DNA from: Eumeta japonica
Taxonomy: Eukaryota > Arthropoda > Insecta > Lepidoptera > Psychidae
Reading direction: 5' to 3'
Length of the DNA stretch: 64,000 bases
NCBI GenBank assembly: GCA_005406025.1
Contig: BGZK01001223.1
Coordinates: forward strand, 123,705-187,704
Position numbers and translations under genes: made by a program. This document shows positions 1-11,600 of the stretch, piece by piece (position 1 is the stretch's first letter; every line of letters starts with the position of its first letter). The notes beneath the pieces are model-generated. The model did not search any database and was not told the DNA's origin. It saw only the letters and a program-made list of their open reading frames with translations.

Positions 1-55
1 CTTGTTGGATTTTTGTTGTGTTTTTAATTATTGTTGTGGCTTTAGTTAGTGTAGT

Positions 56-1261
56 GTGGTGCATCTGACGATAGCTGCATTTACTAATGAAGAGTATGCC
101 GACATTATGATGGCATATGGAAGGGCCGACGGTAACGCAAGAGGAGCGCGAAGAATCTATGAAGAGCGCTTTCCCAACAGACGCTTACCTTCTAGAAACA
201 CATTCCAAAATACTTACCGGCGCCTACATGAAACTGGCAATGTGCAAAATAACGAAACCAGAGGGGTTGTGGTGCGACACAATGTCCGAATCGATGAGCA
301 AATTTTAAGGCTTTTTGAAGAAGATGGTACTCGAAGCATCAGAAATGTAGCTTCATTACTCGAAATATCCATCTGGAAAGTATGGAAAGTTCTTCACCAA
401 AACAACAAACATGCACTCCGGTACAAGGTAAATTTACCACTGTTTAATTAAACTAACTTACAATTCATGCACGCTAATAGGGACCTGTTACCTTGTAAAC
501 AAAGTTACTTTGTGAACAAACAATCTAATACGTAATTTTATTGGTTTCAGGACTCGAAGATAACGACTTCGGCAATCGTGTTCGACTTTGCCGTCTTTTG
601 CTACACGCAGATGTCGACGATCCTGACTTTTTGAAAAGTATTCTGTGGACAGACGATTCCAATTTTACAAAAGAAGGCATTTTAAATCTTCACAACTTGC
701 ATCGCTGGTCGTCAAAAGATGACAATCCGCGAGTGAAGAGACAGATGTCGTTTCAAAGAAGATTTAGTTTGAATGTTTGGGCAGGGGTGATTGGAGACCG
801 CATAATTGGGACCGCACTACCGACCTGATAATCTAAACGGAGATAATTATCTAGAATTTTTACAAAATGTGTTACCAGAAATGATAGCAGAAGTGCCATT
901 TTTTTATGAAAACCGGCCAATCATTTTCCAAAACGATGGTTGTCCTGCACACTGAAGATTGATAGTTAGGGAATACTTGAATAACGTATTCCCTAATTCT
1001 TGGATTGGGAGAGACGACCCAATCCCATGGCCTCCACGTTCCCCGGACTTAACGCTGTTAGATTTTTACGTCTGGGGACGAGCGAAAGAATTGGTGTACG
1101 CCACAGAAGTCCAAAATGTAGAAGATTTGCGTGAACGGATAGAAGCGGCTTTCCAGAAAATTCAGCAAGAAATGCTTTTAAGTACGACCACTGTCGAAAT
1201 AAGGCACAGATGTCATGCGTGCATTACTAATGGTGGTAGGCAATTCGAACAGCTTTCATAA
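56..1261 (+). pseudogene. Broken Tc1/mariner (IS630) transposase, DD41D type
   Basis: The element would cut and paste DNA in the nucleus with a DDE enzyme. An N-terminal helix-turn-helix part (131 residues) resembles the DUF4817 type seen in many insect transposons. The catalytic core follows: first Asp in WTDDSNFTKEG, second in IIFQNDGCPAH, third in WPPRSPDLTLLDFYVWG. I count 41 residues between the last two (DD41D). All three acids survive, yet the gene is dead. About 120 bases interrupt the frame at 428-550, a frameshift lies near 820-830, and an in-frame TGA at 953-955 follows CPAH. The C-terminus ends naturally with NGGRQFEQLS and a TAA. No terminal inverted repeats were found; the left one may lie outside the window. 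Family assignment comes from motif recognition; the breaks are seen directly. Confidence 0.88.
428..550 (+). other. Intron-like or inserted segment inside the transposase
   Basis: The reading frame stops after HALRYKV and resumes at GLEDNDFG. The segment starts with a donor-like GTAAAT and ends with TTGGTTTCAG, so it looks like an intron. Joining exactly at those sites does not restore the frame, however. It also begins with the 12-base palindrome GGTAAATTTACC (427-438). It could be a decayed intron or a small insertion. Confidence 0.45.
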
Positions 1262-2149
1262 TTTTTTATGTAACTGTGCTTTTAATTAAACAAATTTTTA
1301 ATACTTAAAAAAAAATATTTTTTTTTTTTTATGAAAAACATTCGTGTATTTATGTAAAAAAGATGCCTATCAAACAGACTAAACTGTCTAAGAGTGTGAT
1401 AACAATTTTTGCTTACTTAGCGTATGTTATTTATTAGGGAATAGATGTATCGAATATCAGTCTACTGTGTCTTAATACACAAAGTTAAGAAATTCCTAAA
1501 GTTAATAAAAAAATTTCAAAGCATATTGCTTACTGTTAGAAATAGGATAGCCCGAAGATGTTTTTGAAAAATTGGAAGAACATGATAATGTTTAGATTTT
1601 TTTAAATTGATGTTTAAAGTTGGGGTTTCAGTTAATTTTTTCAACTTCACCCACCTTTGTGTGGCAATAAAAAAAATATAGATGTTTCTGGCGAGAAACG
1701 TTGAGTTTGATAGAATTGTACATCATTACAATTCTATCAAATTGAAATTATTAAAAAAAATGCAGCTATAGCACTTACTTTTTTTTAATTAAATTTTAAA
1801 GTTTACTTTTGTAATTTCTCGCATAAAAAATTAAAAAAAATAGCACAAAAAATTCCGTGGGACCAAAAATGTCTTTCTGAGGTTGAGGAGATAGCAAAAG
1901 ATCCCTCCGATGCCCTCTTTTATTTTGGCAAACGATGCGCCAAACAGCCTGTAAATGTTTTTTTTAAAGGGTAGAAATAAATTTTAATTTAATGTGGTGC
2001 GATTTTATAAACAATATATTTGACAATTCGTCTTATGCTAATAGTGGAGCGGAGACAGGGAAATTGAAATTTGTGTTTCTATATATTTATAAATGAAAAA
2101 TACGAAAAAAATTAGAAAAAAAGACAATTTCGATAAAAAAATAAAATTA
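1262..2149. other. AT-rich stretch, no gene seen
   Basis: This is the presumed 3' flank of the transposase, with long A and T runs near 1307-1331. Apart from one stem-loop (listed separately) I see no coding potential or recognisable repeat. Confidence 0.6.
1706..1741. repeat. Perfect 15-bp stem-loop
   Basis: The arm TTTGATAGAATTGTA (1706-1720) is followed by a 6-base loop and its exact reverse complement (1727-1741). It could be a relic of transposon ends or a small structured RNA. Nothing nearby decides which. Confidence 0.75.
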
Positions 2150-2305
2150 GATCTGGACAACTACGCCAACTATCGAGATGGAAACTATTTTATCTCTCAA
2201 GTGGGATTAAATTACAGTGTGCTATATTTCATTAAGATCGGTTAAGTAGTTTCGGAAAATATCACGGACGAACATCGTGACGTGGGAATTATATATATAT
2301 TAAGA
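2150..2305 (+). repeat. Dispersed repeat tail ending in a TA microsatellite
   Basis: The text 'atttcattaagatcggttaa' followed by 'gtagtttcgg' and 'acgaacatcgtgac' resembles the 3' tails of common lepidopteran non-LTR or Helitron-like repeats. It ends in a short TA run at about 2290. No coding part remains upstream. The class is inferred from memory of such tails. Confidence 0.5.
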
Positions 2306-4087
2306 TGTTGTACACCATAAACTTCGTAAGAGAATACAAGTAATTACTTTTTTTTAATTTACTGCTGTAATTGGACACGGTTTTGTCTATTTTAGCTAAG
2401 TATAATTCTATTTCCCTTTTACTTGTCGCGGAATCTGTGCCAGAAGCAATAAATCTTTGGTGTACTTTAAACACATTTTTCTTGTATTCTCGTGACACAG
2501 CCCGCAACTTTATATTTGTGTACAATAAAGAACAAAGTACAAACCTACAAAAAAAGTTGCAGCTCCCCCATCGTTATTGAAGAAAAATATAATATAATGA
2601 TTAAAATGTGAAAATAAAAGGAAAGTTATCATAACTACGAAGTATTGCATTTTACGAAAAACATTATAAAATAAAACTTTTAAGTTTTGTAAATAGCCAG
2701 CTTTTGTTGGAAATCCCGTAAATACTAATATTCAGTACACTTTGTGGTTTGTACATCTTATGGTTGATTGCGATATCGAATGAAAAAATAAAAAATATAT
2801 ATTTATTCACCCTATTTCTGTCCAATTTTATTTCTTTCATATGCCAAATTATTATTTGAACAAATGAGATTTTCTCGGCGTGTTTCAAGTTTGCCGTAGG
2901 AATACAATAACTACGGATACAGTTTCTTAACTTCATTTCTAATAATTAATATTTATATACACGATATAATGTTATGTAATTATAAATTTTACCTACATAT
3001 TTTAGTTATATAGTGCTGTTTGTAGTTTAAATGGTGTAATGATTTATTGTTAAGAACCAATGATAAAGTAAAAACGTAATTAATTACCTCAAAATTTTAA
3101 GAAATGGCGCTAAATAAAGCAATGTTTAGATTTTTTTCTATCTCATTTCTTCAGGAAAAACATCTATTTTAGATAAATTTGAAAAACAAAGTTTTATTAG
3201 AACAAAAATTGACTGTAATAGTTAGACCAGTGTCCGAAGTAGCCGTGTATAAATTTATTGATATATATTAATTGTTGCATAAAATTTAATTAAGAATTGC
3301 TCATTTAAAGTAATAAGATAAAAGTGATTTTTTTTAATAATATTAGGCTAAAAACGAGCATTGTAGTTATTTAGTAGTTTAATTAATGGACAATTTTCAT
3401 TTATAAGATAAGTTGTAATTAACTAGAGCTATATTTCAAGATTGTCAGCGATGATAAATGGACTATACGTATAAAAATTGGCGTTTATTATCCCGGATGA
3501 CGATTAATTTATCTGGATACATGGCTTTAGTTACTTATATCTCTACCCTTTTCTAGCCTGGCACCGTCCTAAAACTTATTCGCACACTATATAGCTTCAT
3601 TTGCACAAATTATATCGATGCCAGAGCGAACTCATGAATCAAACGATGTCGGAGTTAGCCGATTAGTTCCTGACCACCGAAACAAATGGGAAAAGGTCGG
3701 CTCACCGGCCGGATTAATTCTGAAACACATCAAAGGGCAATCCAACTAAAAACGGCAAGATTCGATTCGAGATCCCGAGTTGGAAGTTGTTTTTAGCGAA
3801 TGGAGAGGGTGTTGATTAAATTTGTTAACCGACTGCACGACTTTAAAGAGGGCAATGTGTTCAACGATATGGTTGTAAATGTATTTGCACATACACACAT
3901 ACGTAGATTTGTTTTTTTTTCACTATAAATCTGGAGGCCAGACCTGGTGTGACGTTTCATAAGCAAACTTAACAAATATAAAGGATGAAGCGAGGAAGTT
4001 CACAAAAGAAAGCACTAACCGTTACAGCCAGTATAGTACAGCCGATACTATACCTAACCTAACCTAATGGTTATTGATACAGAATCA
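2306..4087. other. Anonymous AT-rich DNA with one CpG-richer island
   Basis: From 2306 to 3480 I see nothing beyond AT-rich sequence. From about 3480 to 3790 the base composition becomes more even, with homeodomain-like TAAT cores and CpGs; this could be a conserved element. A short CCTAA repeat (three units, 4053-4067) precedes the LINE fragment. Confidence 0.5.
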
Positions 4088-4450
4088 ATAAGCTGACTTG
4101 GCAATGGGCACACTCTTTCAAGGTAATGTCGCTTGTAGAACCGTTAGAACCGTTGAGGAAGAATAGTTCACGACTGGTGACCACGAATTGGATGTTGCGA
4201 CGTCAGCTTGCCTCTTGATTGGTAGGCTATGAACCTGGTGAAGGTTGTAGGCCATCGTTCAAAGACTGCGCATTTTGATGTAGTGTAGGTCATCCACCTA
4301 AACAGACTCGTGTGTGTATGTCTGAAAGCACTAGGGAGTATCACGAGAGCCCCGGGCGAGAACGGACATGGTGTCGATCTGTACGTGTGCATTGACCATC
4401 CTGTGACTCCTGGTGACGTTCAGAGAGGATCCTTCGACGTTCGGCTGTGT
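4088..4450 (+). pseudogene. LINE 3' end (endonuclease-reverse transcriptase C-terminus)
   Basis: The stretch starting 'gctgacttggcaatgggca' and continuing through 'gttcacgactggtgaccac' and 'aacctggtgaaggttgta' matches the layout of the C-terminal coding end of a lepidopteran non-LTR retrotransposon. It ends near 'gacgttcggctg', which normally closes that ORF. In frame one still reads LTWQWAH, and the rest is scrambled by indels and stops. Only the 3' end is present, as expected for 5'-truncated LINE insertions. The clade is uncertain. Confidence 0.55.
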
Positions 4451-6611
4451 TGTCTTCAATATATGACACAAACAAAGATAAATTTGATCTAAAAATCAAG
4501 ATGGCAGCAAGTACAACTATATTAAGAGAATAAAAAAAAATAGATGTTGATTAAAATGATTAAGTAGAATGAAATTCAATTGGTATTTTAATATCGTATT
4601 TAGTCTTCCAAAAATCGTTTTAGCATTATAAAGGAAATTAAAATTGTAAATAACTATTTAAGACTTATGAGGCATCACAGTTTTTTCAATAGCACTTGCA
4701 TTTTTTTAACTATTAAAAGGAAAAGTTTTAAGCCAACCAATCACACTTTTTAACTATGTTTAAAATCAATATTAATACAGAAACAAATAATCAATAAGTA
4801 GTTATAACAAAATAATTTAATTATTTCGTCTCATGCTTTATTGATTGAAAAAATAGCTTTAACCTATGGCCTTCTACACGGGTAACAATTGATAGTTAAT
4901 TGTTGTTTCAAATTTTTTATCTGTTATTTTATTATATTATATATTTTTTTCTTACATTTTATTATTCCTTTTTATAGTCGGGTGTCTTCAAATCCAATAC
5001 AAGTTTCATTTTTTATTGTTTTTTTTTCCTAACAAACTATATACTTAGCTCTGGCAAATTATTCATTTTGTAACAAATTTCTTATCTTCTAGATTAGATA
5101 TATTCTGTTAGATATATGTAAATATTGCGTTATAATTTTAAATCTAATTAAATAGATAAACTCTTACCCATTTGTGGTTGAAATGTAACATACAATACAA
5201 ATATCCTATTTGGATAAATATTTAATTTTGAACAAATTAAGCTAAGAAAATTAATTCGATTGAAACTACTAGAAATATAACTACTTACATGAAAGAATTT
5301 GTTCAACACTTGAAATTAATTCAAATCATCAATATTTCTTCTTCAAGCATCAAAGTGACAAGTAACTTTAAAAATGCATGTAGTCCACTACCAGCTGAAG
5401 ATTGAATAGCAAAAGTGTGATTACATTTATTTTTCATATACGTAAATTTAAATATTAAATGTATTAATAAAGCATTTGTACTTTGCCAAAGAAATTATGA
5501 TATCTTTAAATCCAATGTTGAATCATTTCACAACTACATTTTTGGAATTTCATTTTTATTAAATACAACGAAATTATCATTTAGTTGGATACGATTTCCA
5601 TGAAAGAAATTATTCATCAAAAGAGATAAGAATAATTTAATTTTATAAAGAACCTGACGGCCTGAAAGCAAAATAAAGAAAGATAAAAATTATTTCTTTT
5701 CATCAAATGTGACGAAATAGATTAAAAGAAGAAAAAAATCACTAAAAGTATGAATAATATTAATCTACCAAGTATTTGTAACTTAATAATTGTAATTAAA
5801 AATAATATATCCTGGCATCGTGAATAAGAAGTCAGCTTCATCTGGGTACTATGTATTTATCATATGACTTTGAAAATTACTCCTGCTTTCACTAATCACA
5901 CTGTATGCAATCAATTTCATCTTCCATACATGAAAACGCAAGCAATTTTATCTTAACACACTTAATTCGTCCCTTTGGTGTGTGAATAAAAGAAAAAAAA
6001 TTTTTTTCAGAGGGCGTTTTCTTCTTGTTCGATGTATAGTTTGTCAAGTTTGTTAATTTGGTAGTATTTTTGACTGATTTTGTTGTTGATGCTATATTAT
6101 TGCCAAAGCCAGATCCATGCTGTGGTCAAGTTGGCTGCAACACCAAAATAGTACTAGTTTCGGTAACCCACTTCTCCCTCCATTAGCCCATTTCCTCCTC
6201 CATTACATGTTCTGTTCTTTCCCAAATGGCCGGCAACGCATTGGTGATGCGAATGTTTGTGGGCGACGATGATTACCTATTATTTGGTTACTCGCATTTT
6301 CATTTGGATAAGTTCTGCATTACTATTCTGTACTCAGATGTATGGTAGTTCAAGAGAAGATAAAAACGTTTCTTATGTTAAAAGAAAATAATAGACAAAC
6401 ACGTGAACCTCAGAGAGTCTTATGGCCCTAATCAACAAATTTATTTTAAATTTTCCAGTACAACTATACTTCTTCGACGATAGCTCAACTAGTCGAGGAT
6501 GTGCTGCAATTCCGTCACATCGTAATATTATAATTTCAATGCATACAATGAATTAGGTTGTTTTGCAAGCACTTGGAATTGTTTCCGGTCGTGTTAACGT
6601 GGTGGTGTGTT
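4451..6611. other. Long AT-rich stretch, nothing recognised
   Basis: Two kilobases with poly-A and poly-T runs and no ORF of note. From about 6060 to 6300 the composition is slightly richer in CpG. No repeat termini or coding signal was seen. Confidence 0.5.
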
Positions 6612-6641
6612 GGTATGAAATATATATATATATTTCATACC
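6612..6641. repeat. 30-bp perfect palindrome with TA core
   Basis: GGTATGAAA leads into an alternating AT core and back out through TTTCATACC. The flanks GGTGGTGTGT and CACCACAC partly extend the stem. It can extrude as a cruciform or fold as RNA. Confidence 0.85.
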
Positions 6642-8100
6642 ACCACACAATCGGATAGTATAAAAATGAAATTGGGCCCAACTTCAGAGTATTCGCACAA
6701 CGGCATAAGTTTAACAGGGGAGTCACACGACGCACGGTAGCCAAACTTTTCCAATTTTGGAAGATAATTGCTACTCTTAGGTCGCTTCGGGCGGGGGATG
6801 GCAGGGCGGGAAAAAAAAACTGCTTACGCAATCCACCTTCATATCGTGAGGGCGTGGTCTCGGCGATTGACCCGGCTCAGCTTTACCGATCATTATAATC
6901 GCCAGATAAAAGGAAAGTAACACGCGTCGAAAAGATATTAGAAAATACATCGCGGTTTCTTAGAAGGATTTGGCTCGTTAAATTGACAACTGATCTTGAA
7001 AAAAGAAAGGATTTGTGATTGATTTCAACGTCTATTAAAAGTATGATTATTTAACCATCGATGCGACAACGTACCAATATAAGGCAAGTATACGATAAAA
7101 CCATATTTGTCTTATTTAAAACACCTAGGAAAGAATACTGTGAACAATGTGTTTCAATTTTCGCGAAAAAGGTAAAAAATATCGAATGTGGGAATAAATA
7201 TCGAATTGTTTTATGATTGTTGATTATAGAAATATTTTTAAATTGTAGAATTTATAGTTAAGCTAAAATGTTTACTCTGAATATCTCTTAGTACCCGTTT
7301 CAGAACGACGAGTTCATGATGCCAGTTTTTACTGCCTCTTCGGCTGGAGTCGCATGAGCTTCATTTCTACGCAGATTTTCTTCTTATTGACACTGAACCA
7401 CATTTTTTCTAAATCTAGATTTTTCATCTACCCCTCTTTATTGTAACTGATAAAACACTCTACAATTCATGTTGTTGGTTAGACACCATAATTCGCGATT
7501 CCAAACTTCCACAATAAAATATTTCTATGTCCTCTTCCGTAAGATCAACAGGAAAACGGAAGGAATTCAATTAAGCCACGTAAGACTTAAACAAGCGACC
7601 GGCTCATTATAATGATAAACGCAACAGAGGAAAAATCTTATGGGAAAACGTCGAAAAGTTCCACCTAAGTAATTTTACGCTCCGCGGGGACGCGCCTCCG
7701 CTAAATACTGAAAAAAGTGGACCGCGAGGAAAAACGCTCGACGGCTGCGCGCACGCCTAAAAGGTAGATTTCGAGGAGTGTCGAAAATGGAGCATTCCTT
7801 GAAAATGGAGTATCACAAGAAAAAAATTGGTATTTCTCTATTTTTGCGTATTAATTTTTGTACAATTTAATTTGTATAAAATGTTTTATTGTTTACATTT
7901 TTATAGACAATAGAAAATTACTGATATTATAAATCTTTAAGATTATTTCAATGTTTGGACGTTTAAAGCTTAATAATATAAAAATGGCTAAATCTGTTTG
8001 GGTGCAATTCTGTACATTGTTAACAATGTACTGGAGATAGCATATATAGTGGTAATTTTTATTCTATAATGCGTTCTTGTGGGAAAATTCGAGATAGAAA
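6642..8100. other. Non-coding DNA with two CpG-rich islands
   Basis: Islands at about 6780-6980 and 7540-7790 contain unusually many CpGs for this window, for example CGCGGGGACGCGCC and CTGCGCGCACGCC, plus GATA-type sites such as AGATAA. They have no sustained reading frame. They may be regulatory elements; the rest is featureless. Confidence 0.3.
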
Positions 8101-8240
8101 TTTAGAATCCAAATCAGGATCGGAAACGAGAGCGGGGTCAGGGTCAGAATCGAGAGAGGGATCCAAAATTAGACCGGAGTCGGAATCCGATAGGCCGAGA
8201 TTGGGACAGGAATCACGAGCGGCTCAAGAACCGAAATAAC
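8101..8240 (+). repeat. Degenerate hexamer-periodic (GAATCG-like) tract
   Basis: Variants of GGATCG, GAATCG and GGGTCAG recur at about six-base spacing, as in GATCGGAAACGAGAGCGG and GTCAGGGTCAGAATCGAG. Similar tracts occur at five other loci in the window, in both orientations, so this belongs to a dispersed family rather than being a local microsatellite. Confidence 0.7.
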
Positions 8241-8592
8241 AATCTAGACCTATCTATCGCAACTGTAAATTCTATCGTATAAGAATTCTATTGTAACCGA
8301 TAGTGAAACAGAAATTGTAGTCGACAATAGGAATTGTATGGGGATAGTAATTGATTCATTAATTAATTGAATTACTGCGTAATTGATGTACTATTAATTG
8401 ATTTACATTACTCGATATAAGAGCTAAAGGAATTCATTTAATGTCCAATAGGGTGGAAATGCGGTTAAAAGTTAGTGTTTCGTATTTTCGATGGTACAAA
8501 AAATGTATTTAATTTTATATTGTCTTAAGGGAATAAATTAAAATATTAAAAGTACAATGAAATTATAACGTATTAATACATAATAATATAGC

Positions 8593-8644
8593 GTTCAACA
8601 CCAGTGTATGTTACATATGTAATTATGTTACACAAATGTTGAAC
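8593..8644. repeat. Imperfect stem-loop
   Basis: GTTCAACACCAGTGTA is mirrored by TACACAAATGTTGAAC about 20 bases later, giving a hairpin with a few mismatches around ATGTTACATATGTAAT. Confidence 0.6.
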
Positions 8645-11600
8645 ACACACAAAATCCACTCGTTAGAGGACCTGTTATTTTCTATGCATTATTGTCTTTT
8701 GGCGCCTGCTTCATAGGTCATAGACTATGTCTAGATCACGACCCAGTGATTCCTGCAATATCTAATGGTACACGAAATGGGATCTGTGTCAGGATTCGAT
8801 ATCAGTTTTTTTAGGAAGTTTCTCATATTGTCATTAAAATTTATCTTTGTTCGTTCGAGTTAAATCTATTGAACTGTATCATATTAAACCGCAATTGTTT
8901 CTAAATACGACTGGTATACATTAAGAGGTTGTATGAAGTAAAAAAAATACAAAACGAGAAAATAGAATTCAACAATTCCGTTTGATTAATGATAAAAGTA
9001 GAAAATACTCGTTTAGTTAACAATTATTGTACAATCAAGAAAAGTACTTACAAAAAGCAAAAGATCTCATAACTGGATTAGTTATGAAGTTCTGTTTAGG
9101 CAATGATATATTTTTATCGTGCTTTTAGGACAAGTTTAAATTTTTGACAAAACTTTTCTCCGTGGAGAGGAACATGCGTGTTTTCGGACAAAAACGAACA
9201 TTAGATATAATGATAATGCTTTACTTACCAAGCCGGTACGCGAAATCTATCTAGAGCAGGTCCACAGAAACGAAGCAGGAGTCGCGAAAGGGCGAGCGAA
9301 TTCATCTGGAATTTCGTTACCGCTGCGTCAACAAACTTCGTCAATTAGCGAACTTTACGATATAGAGAAGAAATGTTTTGGCGGAAAGAAATAAAAAATG
9401 CGTTCCATTTTCCAGAGCGGAAATACAATTACAGGAGAAACATCGGAATCCGACGGCCCTCAGGTGCCGGTCGCTCGGTGGTCGACGACGCGAGAAAACG
9501 AAAATGTGACGTAAAAAAAACAAAATGGGTGCAATTACTTCGGTACTAGCTTTCGGGTGCGTAGATGTGTGCGTATAATTTGCGTAAACACGTTCAGTAA
9601 TACAGTGACAGATCTTGTATTAGTTATTATATTTGAATCTTAAACGTCTAAATGTTCATGCCGCTTCTAAAACCCGATTCAACAAACTCTACAAAATGTG
9701 ACAGTAAACGTTAATGAAAATTTAAGAGTAAATTTGTTGTTTTATAGTAAAGTCCCAAATGAAATTCAAAATTTGTCATTTTTTTTAATTAAAACAAAGT
9801 CATAAGGCAAAGGCATATTCTGTATCGGAATATTTTAATGAAAAAAGTACCCATTGAATTGAACTGATCGGGTATCATCTTGTTTCATGTTACTCCTGCG
9901 TGTTGTATTAGTTTTATTGATTATTCGATATTTTCTATCTTTGAGCAGAAAAAGTAATACCTAGAATTTTTTGCCTCTTTATCTCAAGATGAATTAGCAT
10001 TTCTAACATTAATACCAAGATAATTCAATATGACGTATTTCAAGTGCAAAGTGTTTGATTTGATTAGAAAAGAAAAACATTCATGTATTTGACTGGTTAT
10101 TTATCGTCGAACTAAAGTTAATAAAGTCATTTACAAGAAATTAAAAAAAAAAAACTTTGCTTTTGCGATTTAAATAATCATTAAGGAAAGGTTTTTTAGA
10201 AATACATCCCCAAAAATAGTACAATAGAAGTGTAAATATTACATATAATTTGCATCATTTTTCAAGTTCCAACCTTAAACGAAGAGGACAAGGTGCATGT
10301 GTTTAATACAACAAATTAAACAAATTACAACTTCAACCTTAAAAAAAAACACTATAAAAACTGCTAAATATATAATATTTGATACTTATTCGCTGTTGAA
10401 TATCATGAGATCAAGAGGTAATTGTAAAAATTCATTCTCTTGAATTTGAAATCTAAGAATGTTAGATGCCTTTTTTTGGAAATCCAAATTAATTCATTAT
10501 AATTGAAGCTGGTCGAAGTTGCCTAAAGTCCTATGAAAACTAATGTATAAAAGGTTTATCTTCAAAACTAGCCTATTACAGGTGTTTTTATTTTCAAACA
10601 TAACGAAATACGTTTCAGCCAATCACTTCGCTCCAAATCCCGTTCGCCATTTTGCGTTCATTATGCATTCCGTGAAAAATATTAGAATATTATTTATAAT
10701 GTAAATAATTCACATAACAAAAACATTTGTATAATAATATATATTTTATAATATATCTTATTTTCTGTATAATTATATTCTATTTGGTTTATTATTGACT
10801 TAATTCACTTAATTACGTGAATAAACTGCATGAATGTCTGGAAAAACAAATTGAACAAAACAAAACACGTAAATACTTTATTTTTATTACATTTCAATAA
10901 TCCAAAACCCTAATTTTAAGCTTTGGTTACTAATTTAGGATTCACAAAAAAAGATAGAATAAAAATATAAGAAAGTCGTTAATTCTCAATTTATCTAAAA
11001 TTGAAGTTGACCAGTGTTGAAAATTGCTTTTTCCCTGTGCGAAAGGATAAATCTATTAATAGATCTTGTGTATAATATGGGTATTTAATAAGGTTCACAT
11101 AAGAGTATAAAAGAATTTACCTTTTCTACTCAACATGTAGCTTCGAAGTATAACAAAAATATTTCGTTTTAAGTATTTTGGTGAACGTTGAAAAAAACTT
11201 TGAAAGCGCAACTGTTATCGGGACCATGAACGAGAGAGCGATGAGCTGTGGCTGGGATCTGACTTTATATCATAATCGGTTTAATTTATAAAACGTAAGG
11301 ATTTCTGCTAAGCCCGTGTAGGCAAAGCGACGAACCAGAATGTATATATGTGGGATGGCTTGATCGAAATGCATGGGATTGTTATTGATAAGCTTTTATG
11401 TAATTATTAACAGTCGTTATGTAGTATTCAAAAACCAAACGTCATTCTTCTTCTTGTCATCCTTCTTTTTTTTTTCATAGTCTATGATATTTCCAGTTAA
11501 TGAATAAGGTTATAAAAAACTTAATTTATAAATGCGCCATGACGCTGTTCCCACAAATAAATGATTTTAAACGTGTAGCCTATATATTTGTAAAGTGTTT

